64,000 nt of DNA from Dugong dugon. Lineage: Eukaryota; Chordata; Mammalia; Sirenia; Dugongidae. Location: assembly GCA_030035585.1 (NCBI GenBank), contig CM057462.1, positions 113,145,234 through 113,209,233 of the forward strand, given 5' to 3'. Every line of letters starts with the position of its first letter. Positions within the stretch are counted from its first letter, which is position 1. The translations under genes and the position numbers were made by a program. The notes beneath the pieces were generated by a model that saw only the letters and a program-made list of their open reading frames with translations, had not been told where the DNA came from and ran no database searches. This document shows positions 35,546 to 46,912 of this stretch, piece by piece.

Positions 35546-36129
35546 TCTGTAATTTTCTTTTGTCCTTCCTTTTTAAATTATGGTTCTAGCCAGAATTCGA
35601 AGAAATTCTCAAATTCAGAATAAATAGATCTGAACATAATAAGGTGTTTTTATGTGAAAATGTTTATGTCATTTTATGTAAGATTGAATCAATTGACCAA
35701 ACTTTCTCCTGTGATGAGATATAAATCTGTCAGTCAGTCTTCTGCCTCTTCAAAGGAAAGTGACAGATTGTCTAATTGAGTTAAGAAGATTGAAAAATCT
35801 GCAGAATCCTCTCTCTCTCTGATCTCGTGATCTCACTAAGTTAGGAAACTTTTTCTAATATAATAATTGCTCTGTTCTAGTCAGATTCCAGTGCAGATAA
35901 TCCAAAGAACTGAGCTTTATCCTGTTCCTCAGCTTTGAAAGTTGTATATACAATGAAGGCTAGTCAAGGAACTGTGAAAGCAACTGGTTTAGAATGATGT
36001 ATGATTTGAACACTTTGGAAGGCAAATGCCAAAATATTTTTATGATAATATGTGCACCAGAAATCACTTAAACAAACACAAACGAAGTCCATTTAGTCCC
36101 ACCTTGGTCTTCATGCCATAACAATAACA
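35546..36129. other. Unique sequence, nothing recognised
   Basis: No feature recognised. Confidence 0.5.
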
Positions 36130-36357
36130 ATAATAATAAAACATTCTTGCATGCTTACCAATTTTCGGGTACTGTAAAAGCATTTCTGTGTTTTTCCTCA
36201 AGTCACAATTTCGAGTAGATACAAGGATCACCATTTTTCAGATGAGAAAACTGAGATAAAGGTTTCATGACTTACTAAATGTCATGCAGCTAATAAATGG
36301 TAGATTTAGGTTGAAAATAAGGCACTGTGACTCCAGAGCTGACATCCCTAATCCCTA
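36130..36357 (-). mobile_element. MIR SINE, reverse
   Basis: 'accatttttcagatgagaaa', 'actgagataaaggtttcatg' and 'aatgtcatgcagctaataaa' are the reversed MIR core. Preceded by an (AAT/AAC)n stretch at 36120-36141. Confidence 0.8.
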
Positions 36358-36412
36358 ACCAAACCCAAACCCATTGCCATCAAGTCGATTCCAACTCATA
36401 GCAACCCTAAAC
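36358..36412 (-). mobile_element. AfroSINE/RTE 3'-tail fragment, reverse
   Basis: 'accaaacccaaacccattgc' then 'catcaagtcgattccaactc' is the reversed shared tail. No head remains. Confidence 0.85.
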
Positions 36413-36801
36413 TAGACTGCCATGATCATGAGTCCCTGGGTGTTAGAGCCCCTTGCTACTATACAGCGGGACCATGAAGGCAGCCCCACTCTCCTTCTCA
36501 TCCCACTACACATAGATGTTCCTTTAATTCATATTTTTCTGCAAATGATTTCACATTTTTTTAATATTCAAAATGCATGAAAACATCTCAAACATCAGGA
36601 TATAAAAAGAAAAGAAAATATTTAACGTGAATGACATTATGGGTATTTTCTGGTTTGGAATTGAACCCCCAGAAAATAATCATAGAGGAATGTTTTGCAA
36701 TTCAAGGATTCAGCTGTACTGTTATTTGTACAATCATGGTTCTTTTGCATCAGAATCTATTCTTCCAAGTATTAGCCAGACTACTGGTAAAATATATATA
36801 T
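36413..36801. other. Unique sequence, nothing recognised
   Basis: No feature recognised apart from a short TA run just before the RTE. Confidence 0.5.
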
Positions 36802-37232
36802 TTGTTGTTGTTGTTAGGTGACGTCGAGTTGGTTCCAACTCATAGCAACCCTGTGTACAACAGAATAAAACATTGCCAATCCTGCGCCATCCTCATAATC
36901 TTTGCTATGTTTGAGCCCATTGTTGCAGCCACTGTGCCAATCAATTCCATTGAGGATCTTCCTTTTTTTTTTTTGCTGACACTCTGCTTTACCGGGCATA
37001 ATGTTCTTCTCCAGGGATTGATCCTTCCTGATAACATGTCCAAAATACTGGAGACAAGTCTTGCCATCCTCACTTCTAAGGAGCATTGTGGCTGTACTTC
37101 TTCCTGCACAGATGTGTTCATTCTTCTGGCAGTCCATGGCATATTCAATATTCTTCACCAACACGATAATTCAAAGGCCTCTTCTTCTTTGTTCTTCCTT
37201 ATTCATTGTCTAGCTTTCACGTGTATATAAGG

Positions 37233-37793
37233 TGTCTTAGTTACCTAGTGCTGCTATAACAGAAATATCACAAGTGGATAACTTTAACAAACAGAAATTT
37301 ATTCTCTCACAATCTAGGAGGCTAGACGTCTGAATTCAGGGCACAGGCTCCATAGGAAGGCTTTATATCTCTTGTCAGCTGGGGGGAAGGTCCTTGTCAT
37401 CAATCTTCCCCTGGTCTAGGAGCTTCTTAGCAGAGGGACCAAAGGATGCACTCCACTCCTGGCACTTCCTTCTGGTTGTATGAGGTTCCATCTCTCTGCT
37501 CGCTTCTGCGTCCTTTTATTTCTTGTAAGATAAAAGTTGATGCAGGCCACATCCCAGGGAAACTCTACTTACATGGAATCAGGGCTATGACCTGAGTGAG
37601 GGTGTTGCATCCCACCCTAATCCTCTTTAACATAGCCTAATCTTGCCTCATTAACCACAGGCAGAGATTAGGATTTGCAACACATGGAAAAATTACATCA
37701 GATCACAAACTGGAGGACAACCACGCAATACTGGGAATCATGGCCTAGCCAAGCTGATATACATTTTTAGGGGACACAATTTAATCCACAATG
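37233..37793 (-). mobile_element. Solo LTR, MaLR-like, inside an RTE element
   Basis: Reverse-oriented. The plus strand starts 'tgtcttagttacctagtgct' and ends 'acacaatttaatccacaatg'. 5-bp TSD 'taagg' (37228-37232) / 'tgagg' (37794-37798). Its reverse complement follows the LTR at 16764-17259 block by block ('ttgtgtcccc', 'cagcttggctagg', 'gattcccagtattg', 'agagaataaatttctgtttg'). Many of the same blocks are longer here. No retroviral genes are present. Confidence 0.92.
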
Positions 37794-37798
37794 TGAGG

Positions 37799-38340
37799 CG
37801 ACTGAAAAAACCATGGCTTGGGTCAGGTGCACCTTATTCCTCAAAGTGACATCTTTTCTTTTTAACACTTTTAAACAGGTGTTTTGCACCAGATTTGCCC
37901 AATGCAATCTGTCATTTGATTTCTTCACTGCTACTTCCATGGGCATTGATTGTGGATCCAAGAAAAATGAAATACTTGACAACTTCAATCTTTTTTCCGT
38001 TTATCATGATGTTGCTTATGGATCCAGTTGTGAGGATTTTTGTTTTCTTTATGTTGAGGTGTAATCTATCCTGAAAGCTGTAGTCTTTGATCTTCATCTC
38101 TAAGTGCTTCTAGTCCTTTTAGCTTTCAGGAAGCAAGGTTATCTTATCTGCATATCGCAGGTTGTTAATGAGTCTTCCTCCAATCCTGATGTCCTGTTCT
38201 TCTTCCTATAGTCTAGCTTCTCAGATTATTGGCTCAGCATACAGATTGAATGGTTATGGTGAAAGGATACAACTCTGACACACACCTTTCCTGATTTTAA
38301 ACCATGCAGATCCTCTTGCTCTGTTTAAAGGACTGCCTCT
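37799..38340 (-). pseudogene. RTE reverse transcriptase, C-terminal fragment, inactivated
   Basis: RTE LINEs encode an endonuclease/reverse transcriptase for target-primed insertion. Minus-strand fragments retain 'MKIKDYSFQDRLHLNIKKTK' and 'IEVVKYFIFLGSTINAHGSS', matching the region just after the catalytic box. The box itself, at 38143-38154, reads Y-A-D-K instead of Y-A-D-D, so the second catalytic aspartate is lost. Stops and frame changes separate the pieces (37767-37988, 37912-38097). Confidence 0.88.
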
Positions 38341-41300
38341 TGCTATATGTATGTATGTATATAGTTCCTTTTGGCTCTCTAAACCAAGTATCGCAATGGT
38401 GACAAGTACTGGCCATTGGAATAGAAGTCTCCCTTCTTTGCCCCTCATTGTTTCCAATATATGCTAAAAGCTTTTGGAAATTCTATTCCATATGAAGAAG
38501 GAAAATAAACGAGTCACTAGGGAAAAGACTGAAAAAAGAAGTTAAAGTTTATGACGATAATAAGAGAGTTGGTGAGGAAAGAGACCTTATCATTAGCTCT
38601 ATAATTCAAGCAGCAGAGGAAATCGTAAGGACAGGAAATTAAAATAATAGGAGTAAATAAAATTTTCTTTCTTGGCTAAGGTGTAAACCATTTTAAATGA
38701 AAATTCATAACACTGCATCTTTGGGTGGAAAGTTAAAGGTTTATAAGAAGTACCTTCTCTCTACTCTTGTTTATTCCAATTTCCTTCCGTAAGAAAACTT
38801 TTACACTGAACAAGGCTCAACAAACTTTTTACAGAGTAAGACTTTTTTTTTTTAATATAAAATACAATAATCCAACAACAAAACAAGTCTAATGAGCTGT
38901 CAAAGAACAAGAGTCACTCCCGCTCTTGGCTCTTGGGATTTTGAACATTAGACTTCCCCAGCGTCTGCTGCTGGGGAGGATGTCAGATTGCATCCACATC
39001 TTGCTGTGGAATCTGATACCTTAATATATTTAAACTGTGCTTGATTCTACTAACATTTCTTCTTAATTGGCGATGTTTCTTACATGGCATAAATGATGAG
39101 TGCTTATCATGAATTCCTAGCTGAGAAAGCAAAATTAACAAAGTCTTTCATTTCGTTTCATCAAATTGCATCGTGATGGGTCGAGACTGTTTGGGTAAAG
39201 CAATTTTCACTATCTGATCTTCAGAACTTTTTTTTTTATTATTATTAAAAACAAACAAATTTATAGTTCAGTCTTTTATGTATTTTCAGAGCTGAAGTCC
39301 TGTGCACACTCTGAAGCCGTGTGCGTGACCAGGTGAGGGGACAGGGCTGATGCTACATTCAATCAGAAAGCAATCTCGCGGGCTCCGTTTCTCTAACTTG
39401 AAAGCAGGGCCCTTTCGAAACTTTCTGAAGTCTCCTACTGTGACTGCCAGAAAGTTTAAAATGTTAAATAATCTCTCACACTTGCCCTAGAAACTCAAGT
39501 TGGCTTATTAAAGTCCCCCCCGCCCCGTTTGAAAAACTTCTTTGTTTCACTAACGGCAAATCTCTTGCGTTTTGTAACGTTGTTATTGAACAAGTTTAAT
39601 GATTTGCTAAGGGCCTCATCTAGAGGCATTACCAAGTGCTCGAGATTAGAAACGTATGGTGGTGGAGGCTCTCCTAGAGTAAATGAAAATATTTTATTCA
39701 GCTACCGAGAAGGGTCTCCAGAGATCAAATTAGAAGCTTGCTGTGAAGGGAGATGTTTAGGCATGCTCTGGAATTATTTATCAGCATTTTCTGCTTGTGT
39801 GAGAATAAGCAGACATTAAGCTTAAATTAAACAAAGGGGGAAAGAAAACAAGTTTTTCCAGTAATTTGACCGCTAATGATATTTCTGAATTATTCTCAGC
39901 TTAATAGTTTAAGTAATTTGCAATGATAATAATTGTTCCTTCCAAAGCTCCAATAGTGTTGATCTTTTTTTTTCCTTTTTGCCAAGATTAACCCCCTTTA
40001 AAACGTTTAATGGACATGTAATTGCAAACTTATTGTGGGCTTTGTTAATTTTTAAATTTGTTTTCTCCTTGACATTTCTTTTAATTTAATTTCATTTTAT
40101 TACATTCATCAACAATTTGAGAAACTGACTTAAAAGTCCATTAAAAAGGAATAAATGTTCTTTATGTTGCACTTGCTTGTCTTTATTTATAATGAGGCTG
40201 AGCTTGTAGATAGAATAAAGGCAGCTTAATTATTACTTTCATCATTAATGTGTTTTTCTCATGCACTCATTCAAAATAAGTACGCTTTTAGGGTTTGTTG
40301 GGAAGACGTAAACTGTTAATACGGGGTTGCAATTGTCCTTTAACTAATTAACTAAAAAAAAAGACTCTATCCCAAATTAACACATAAGTCTGCATTTTAA
40401 ATAACATCGAGGTGATAAAGTTGTGCTAAAAGCAATTAAACTTTGTTCATAAAGGAACACTACATGTTATCACAAATAATTGGTAATTGAAAATATTTTC
40501 ATATGAGATGAAGCAGGCTAATAAACTAGAAACAAAAATCCTAAGGGTTAGGGCTGCTTTTGATATTGAGGAAATGTAAATATATAACTCAACATTTTGT
40601 CAGTCAGTAAATTGTCTTTCTCTTGGCCTGAATTTAGTCACCACGTTAATCATAGGAAAGACCAAGACTACTAAAACTCCTCTTGGCACACACTGTTTTA
40701 AAGGTGAAATATTTGATGGAAGAGATTACTGTTCCTAGAAATTCATGTTGCCTGTTTGAATATGCTAGGTTCATATTAATTATTTTTAAAAGGATTTGGT
40801 TATCTGTTCTCAAAAAAATTCCATTAACTTTTTCCCTGGTGACTTAGAATTAAATTCCACCTTAAATTTTAAAAAAGGAAAGAAAAACAAAAGAATAAGG
40901 GAAAAACTGTGAGCTAAGTTGAACTGAGGACTCAGTAAAAGCATAATCCTTTGTTGGCCGGCAGGGGGTGGGGATTTCTTGGAAAAACCGTGGATGTGTG
41001 TGGGTGTAAAACAAATTCTCTCTTTGTGTGAATTGAGAAGGGGGGTTAATTTGGTGTAAATTTTTGTTTCATAGTATGAAATGCCACAAATATTAATAAC
41101 TTTTAAATACTTGGCAGTGACATTCTCAACCCTCTGCTGGTATTCTTTCAGTGCCTAGGAATCAAATAATTATGACAAAGCATTAAAAAGTCAGATATAC
41201 AATGCTGTGAATTAAAATGTGAAAAAAAACTACTGTTGATATAAAGGAAGTGAACAAAATAGGTAGACATTATTAGCAGAACTATAGCAAGTGCCTTGTT

Positions 41301-42060
41301 ATTAGTTTGATTGTTTTGAATATTGTTAGATGTTATTTACATTTATATCTGCTTATGTTTTTACCTAAATTGTCTAATTTCCTGAAGTGCTAGATGCTCA
41401 TTTTCCTTAACTTTCGTTGGGTAGCGATTAGAGTCCCTCAGACTCCATCCCTGAATAATGCATATATGGGAGATATGTCTTTTTCATAACTGTGTACTTG
41501 GTATGTTACCTCTTTCAAAAGTATAAAGTGCAGCTTTGTAGCATCCTCACAGGTAGTGACAACTACTTTCAAACATCTCCTGCCTAGCTCTTCCTTAGTC
41601 TCTTTCCTAATCATGGCTCCTGATACTCCTACAAGTGTATATTCTTATCACTCATGGTATAATTGCTGAACTGTTACGTGCACCCCCATTAATTACCCAA
41701 AGTTATCTTGTTCTAGGTGCTTACCTAAGTCTTTTAGTAAATACTCAAGTTCTCGTTAACAGCAAGCAGTTTATGTTCTTTAATATTCCTGAGGAATTAG
41801 TTTAAGACAGCCCACACGGTCCATTCAAATTAAAAAAAAAAAAAAAAAAGAACCTGAAGCTTAACACTTGACACCAACAAACTAAAATAGAATACCGCAT
41901 TTGGATACAATTATTATACCTGATGATCAGGATATCTAAAATACCAAAATTTCCAGAAAAAGAAATTATTTCAACATGGCCATAAGTGAAACAAACACAC
42001 AAAAAGATAAACCTCTTTAAAGTGTGATACATGATCATTGGTCTAGAGATGCTTACATCT
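38341..42060. other. Repeat-poor, TAAT-rich block; candidate regulatory DNA
   Basis: About 3.7 kb with no transposon that I can recognise, in a window otherwise dense with them. It has T-runs near 38848 and 39229, and an A-run at 41831-41848. From about 39860 to 40480 many TAAT/ATTA homeodomain-type cores occur, e.g. 'gacatgtaattgcaaac' near 40013, 'gcttaattattactttc' near 40224, 'taactaattaactaa' near 40341, 'caaataattggtaattg' near 40473. The 96-residue open frame at 39529-39819 has no recognised domain. Regulatory function is an inference from texture only. Confidence 0.4.
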
Positions 42061-42069
42061 TTTAGTAGA

Positions 42070-42195
42070 TTGTAAATTCTTCTAGAATAGTAACTTGTAT
42101 CATTTAAGTATACCCACCTCAGTAGTCAGCATAGTTCCTAGTGCATCACGAACACTCCATAAATGCCTGTTGAATCAAAGAATTTATAAATAAAT
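42070..42195 (+). mobile_element. L2 LINE 3'-end fragment
   Basis: 'agcatagttcctagtgcatc' and 'ccataaatgcctgttgaatc' match the L2 3' terminus. Confidence 0.7.
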
Positions 42196-42221
42196 TAATT
42201 TATAGAGGCATTGTGCCTTTT

Positions 42222-42265
42222 GAAAATAATATATATGTATATACATAAATACATATACGTATATA
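42222..42265. repeat. AT-rich microsatellite
   Basis: Imperfect TATA/TACATA units. Confidence 0.8.
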
Positions 42266-42849
42266 AACTAGAAGGAATAAGTATATTAAATTATTTTACG
42301 TTAGTATAGAGCTGCTCATTACTTTCATGTAATTGAGATATGATAACTATTTTAACCACCAAGAGGAAAAAGTTAGGAGTGAAAGTGTTATTAAGAAGAT
42401 TGAAGATGGAAAGTACTGGCAAGATAGGCTTGAAAAACCACCGCTGACAGCATCAACGCTCTGGATAAAGGTTTGTGAGAAAAGCTTTCTGATTTTAACC
42501 ATGATGTAAACTTACTTTGAATCTCAGAGTTAGGCACTCTTCTAGATAATAATCTTCCTAATACGTGTGTCTGTGTGTTTAATATATGGCCTTCTGTTCC
42601 TATCTAGTTTCCCTACCTCTTTAACCATTCTCTTGCCCATATCTTTAATCTTTTTCATCGCCTTTCAGGAGTTTTCATCATACCTGCTTGGTGAAAACCT
42701 TGTTTCAATCCAAATGTCCATTTTATCCATACCTGCATCTGGGATACTGAGGATCATGGGGGGAAAAAAATCACACAATCCAGCTGATTGGTGTCATTTT
42801 AAATTAAGTTGTATCCAGTCTCTAGTAAGTCTTCCTTCCATATTTTCTT
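42266..42849. other. Unique or very diverged sequence
   Basis: Pyrimidine-rich after 42590, which may be the start of the L2 remnant that follows. Not firmly assigned. Confidence 0.4.
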
Positions 42850-43239
42850 ACTTCATTTTAAATCTTCTCCACTATCCTCAAATATTTTAACAAATGACTT
42901 CACCCTTTATTTTGACAGATGAATAGATTCCCACTTCATGGAATTCAGCAGAAGCTAAATCTTCCTATATTCCATCCCATCACCAAACTGCACACCTTCC
43001 TTTCCTCCTATTACAGATGAAGACTTGCCCTCCCTTCAGTTGAAAGTTAATTTCTCCACCTCTGTAACAGACACCTACCTTTTCTGACTTCTCAGAAAAC
43101 TAAGTTCTTTCTCCCATTCTGTTGACTGCTACCTTTTGGCATTTAATACACTTAAAACTCTTTCATCTTAAAAAGAAACAAACACAAATTTTTGCTCTAC
43201 CTCAAGTTCCCCCAGCTGCAGTTTGACTTCTCTCCTCCA

Positions 43240-44100
43240 AATGTCCTCTTCTACTCAGGCCTCTACTGCCTTACCTCTCATTCATTCCTCCAGATCCTGC
43301 AATACGACATCTACCTCAATACTCCACAGAAAGTGTGCTGTCACCAAAATCACCAGGGACTGGTTTTTACTAAATTTTATGGACACTTTTCAGTTGTCGT
43401 TCTACTTCATTCCTCAGCTCCATTTGACAGGATTGACTATTTTCTTTCCCCTTATTCAGATAACCTCTTTACCTCCTTGATACTATATTTCAGGGGTTGG
43501 CAAACTGTGGCCCATGGGCCAAATCCAGCTCATCACCTGTTTTTCTAAGTGAAATTTTACTGGAACACAGCCACACTCATTTATGCATTGTCTATGGCTG
43601 CTTTCAGAGACTATGGCAGAGTTGAGTACTTGCAACGGAGACCATGTGGCCCGCAAAGCCTAGAATAACTACTTCACAGAAAAAGTTTGCCACTACCTGC
43701 TATATTTCTTGAGACTTTTTTAATTTGTTTTAATCATTACCTTTTCAGTTGCTGCAACTTTGTCTCTGAGTTTCCTTTTCTTATCAGATTTTGAAAATGT
43801 TCATGTTCATCAGGCTAGATCCTAGATCCTCTCCTTTTCTTGCTCCACACAACCTCTCTGGAAGATCCCATTTATATGTATGGATCTTCAAATGCTGATA
43901 ACTCCCACATGTATGTCTCCAGCCTAAACATCTTTTCTGAGCTTCCTTCAACTTTTATGTTTCTAAAATTCAACAAGTCCAAAATCAAACATACCCACTC
44001 AACCACTCTCCAACTTGCTCCTCCTTTGTATTCTTTCTCACTGATGGACCCCCACTTGAGGAGTCAGAAACCAAAGTTTCATATATGGCTCTACCCTCAC
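43240..44100 (+). pseudogene. L2 reverse transcriptase remnant
   Basis: Two reverse transcriptase signatures survive. Near 43.40-43.45 kb the frame reads 'KFYGHFSVVVLLHSSAPFDR' then 'IDYF', a decayed form of motif A (L2-type 'AFDTVDH'). Near 43.89 kb it reads 'NADNSHMYVSS', corresponding to the catalytic 'YADDSQIYISS' block with the second D changed to N. Frames are broken by stops and by the hAT insertion between them, so the remnant is far beyond activity. Confidence 0.7.
43491..43699 (+). mobile_element. Non-autonomous hAT-type DNA transposon
   Basis: Terminal inverted repeats 'caggggttggcaaact' and 'agtttgccactacctg' enclose 209 bp with 'ggaacacagccacactcatt' and 'atgtggcccgcaaagcctag'. 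The exact 8-bp TSD 'ctatattt' at 43483-43490 and 43700-43707 is diagnostic of hAT. It belongs to a common mammalian Charlie-type family whose exact name I do not assign. Confidence 0.93.
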
Positions 44101-44640
44101 TCCTGCTGATCACATCTAATCCAACGTCCAGTCCATTCTATGTCCTGATATCTCTTTAATGTGTTTGCAGTGATCACTATACTTCAGGTCATCACCATCT
44201 CTAACCCAGATTACTTCAAAAGCCACCTAAAGTTCTCCCCTTCCAATCTTGTCAATCTTAACAATGTGCATGATTCTGTATATATACTCACTTTTCTTAC
44301 CACTCTACCCACATCCTCCTCCTCCTCTCCTCCTCCTATACACACACACACACACACATACACTTCAGCTGGCTAATTCCTGATTCAAGCTTCTCTTTTC
44401 CTCCTCAAAGATTTTGCTGCCTTCACAAATCCTCTACACTGTTACTGTTTCTTTTACGTGTTCCCCAAACTCCCCATAATTCCTCTTGTCATAGTCTTTT
44501 TCACAGTTTCTTGCCTTCACTGTAAGTCCATAACAGAAACTGTGTCCATGCCTGTCACCATGATGTTTTCAGCACGTTGCACAGTACTTGGCTCAGAGTA
44601 AGTACTCAAGAATTTTAATCAACTGAATAAATTGTAAGCT

Positions 44641-46449
44641 TTTGTGAATTTCAAGAATCATTCATGCCTAATATGCTTTCTGAAACAGCTAATAAAATTT
44701 AAAATAACTTAATATTATGTGTTAACTTTATTTCAATTATTGCTTTCAATTGTTTAAACTATAAAAGCCTATGTGTCATCTGATAGCACTCATCAAAATG
44801 GCCATTTTTTTTTAATATAAGCAATACTGGTCTGTGTATGTTACAGAAGAAATACTTTTACCCATGGATTCTCCCCTCTTTGTGAGGGTTTGGGTACAGG
44901 CAGGGCTTCCTATACACAAAGGAGAGATTAAGGTGCTGCTGGGAAATATGAGGCTGTGAAAAAAATTCAGAAACTGTAACTTTGAAGGCAATAAATCTGC
45001 ATTTTCCAAAAGCAGCATGGCTATTTTAAATATCATTGTCTTTAATTTATGCATACTTTTGATAAATGAAACATGTCTTTTTACAATTGTATAAGTGTAA
45101 TCAATTGACCAATTATCTAACGTTATGAGGAATGTTTAGGGAAAACTAATTTACTAATCACGCAGAGTGGTTAGCAGTAATGAATTCCTCTCCCCACGTA
45201 GGAAACTTGTATTATCTTTGTTATATTATCATTTGTCTGCTGAATGTGTTTCCTTAAAGCAGACATAATTCTGAGTTACAAGACACTTTGGTCTTCATTG
45301 GAGAAATGCAGGCCATTTCAAGTTACAGAGCATAAGACAAAAACATCTTTATTTTCCCAGATTTTCTAGTTTATCTAATTGTCATGACTAAATTTAAGAC
45401 CTGGAGAAAGAGGGACATGTAATAAAAATTGCACTGACTCCTAACAGTGAGTAAGTAAATCGATCTCCAGCACAGCTTTTTATTGATAATGAATTCTCCG
45501 TTTACTAAGAGAGACAGAGAGAAGCATTTCTTGGCAAATTATACTCTCTTCTGTGCTGCTGCCAAATGAAATACTTGAACAAGTGCAATTCCACATCCTA
45601 CTCTTGATGAGAGTCTAATGTCACTATATTTGGAATGAAACATTGCTCAAAAGTTGGTAACAAAAATGTTTTTGTTTTTAACAGGTCTCAACTGTTTTTC
45701 TTCTCCCTCGTTTCTTCCAAATACTATTTTCCAATTCTTATACAAAGAATCTGAAGAGATTGTATTCTATTTCTACTTCAAGTCTTTGTGTGAGAGGAAC
45801 CAAGTTACAGACATCTATTAAGATAAGGTCCCAAGCCCCAAAACGTATTTCATCATTATGGTTTTAATTCATAGAATATATTTCAAGAACTATTTTGTAT
45901 CCTAATGGCATAGAAAAGGAAACAGAAATTTATTGTAGTAGTCTCATAGTTTTGCCTGCAGCGTAACAAGGCAGCTGAGGAATTCAGGCATGGTGGGTGT
46001 GCGAGCAGATAGCTTCAAAGTAACGATGTCCCCCTGTCAATGACAACATGCAAACTCATGTCACTGATTGCATCACAGCAGTCTTCACTTCAGTAACTAT
46101 AATTTCTCCCTTTCTTATTACAGAAAACCTGAATTGTTCTGTTTGCCTTTCAGTGCCCCTATTATTCTACCTAATATCATCCTGTCTAATACAGCCCGTT
46201 CTTCACCCTCTTGGACGTCTTCAGTGTTCCCAGAACATGCCATGCATTTGAGGCAGAAGAGGCCAATGTGAAAAGAAGGTAAAAAATGAAAGTCTGTATG
46301 CTACTTAACCATAATTGAAAAAGTATGCACTTAGGAAACAGAGAAATTTGAACTTAAATCCCAGCTCAAACTTTATTGGTATTAACTCCTTCTAGAGAAG
46401 AAGACACCATAACCCTGGAAATGACAATACTTAACTGAGACAGACACTG
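44641..46449. other. Repeat-poor unique sequence
   Basis: No transposon recognised. About 45080-45660 is complex, non-coding-looking sequence with 'gtaatcaattgaccaattat' and 'ctttttattgataatgaatt'. Overlapping open frames at 46048-46271 and minus 44812-45054 have no recognised domain. Confidence 0.45.
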
Positions 46450-46912
46450 TTTCTATGTAACTGAACACCGCTCCCAGTCTCCTTGCCTTCACTACAGGGT
46501 GCTAGGAAAGTTAAACACTCCCCTTCTCAGACACCCTTGCAGGTAGGGGTGGCTATGCAAACATTTCTGGCCAAAGATAGAAATCTTTTTTGCAGCTCAT
46601 GGGAAAGTTTTTGATAAAGGCAGATGCCATTGGCCTTCCCTATTCCCTTTTATTACTGCCTTGAAGGTGGACAGATACCTGGAGCAGGAACAGCCATATT
46701 TTGACCATAAGATGTTAAGACGGCATGCTAAGGATGGGGGCAAAGTAGAAAGACAGAGCCAGTGTTTATTGTCTTTAATTGAGCTGCTGCAATAGCACTG
46801 AACTGTTGACCTCCAGACTTCAAGTTGTGTGAGAAAAAGAATCCCATTTTGTTTAATTAGTGTTATTCAAAGCCTGTTACTTGTAGCCAAAGTATTCCTA
46901 ACCCATATAACA
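46450..46912 (+). mobile_element. Old LTR-like (MLT/MER-type) repeat
   Basis: Ordered blocks 'tctcagacacccttgcaggt', 'gtggctatgcaaacatttct', 'ggagcaggaacagccatatt', 'gacctccagacttcaagttg' and 'aaagcctgttacttgtagcc' match a common old mammalian LTR-like repeat I know by wording but not by secure name. Confidence 0.5.

Larger units (their letters stand above)
36802..38340 (-). mobile_element. RTE LINE, reverse orientation, interrupted by an LTR
   Basis: On the plus strand it starts '(TTG)n, ttaggtgacgtcgagttgg', passes the 3' UTR, and is broken at 37233 by an LTR. It resumes at about 37799 ('cgactgaaaaaaccatggct') and runs into the reverse transcriptase coding region, ending near 38340 after 'gatcctcttgctctgtttaa'. 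5'-truncated. About 1.0 kb of RTE sequence remains once the LTR is removed. Confidence 0.92.
42850..44640 (+). mobile_element. Long L2 LINE remnant, split by a hAT element
   Basis: About 1.6 kb of L2 in sense orientation once the hAT insert is removed. It runs from mid-coding region through 'gattttgctgccttcacaaa' and 'cttgtcatagtctttttcac' to the 3' terminus 'gcacagtacttggctcagag' and 'taagtactcaagaattttaa'. A (TCC)n/(CA)n stretch lies near 44312-44362. One of the longest ancient LINE remnants in the window. Confidence 0.75.

Noticed and set aside
36631..37230. 199-residue plus-strand open frame, the longest on the list
   Set aside because: It reads the antisense strand of an RTE 3' end plus flanking DNA, and its Ile/Leu-rich text has no domain.
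39529..39819. 96-residue open frame in the repeat-poor block as a possible exon
   Set aside because: No splice-site context, domain or codon pattern supports coding, and the block looks non-coding.
41815..41850. A-run preceded by unique sequence, as the tail of a processed pseudogene
   Set aside because: No coding or transposon sequence is recognisable upstream, and no TSD was found around it.
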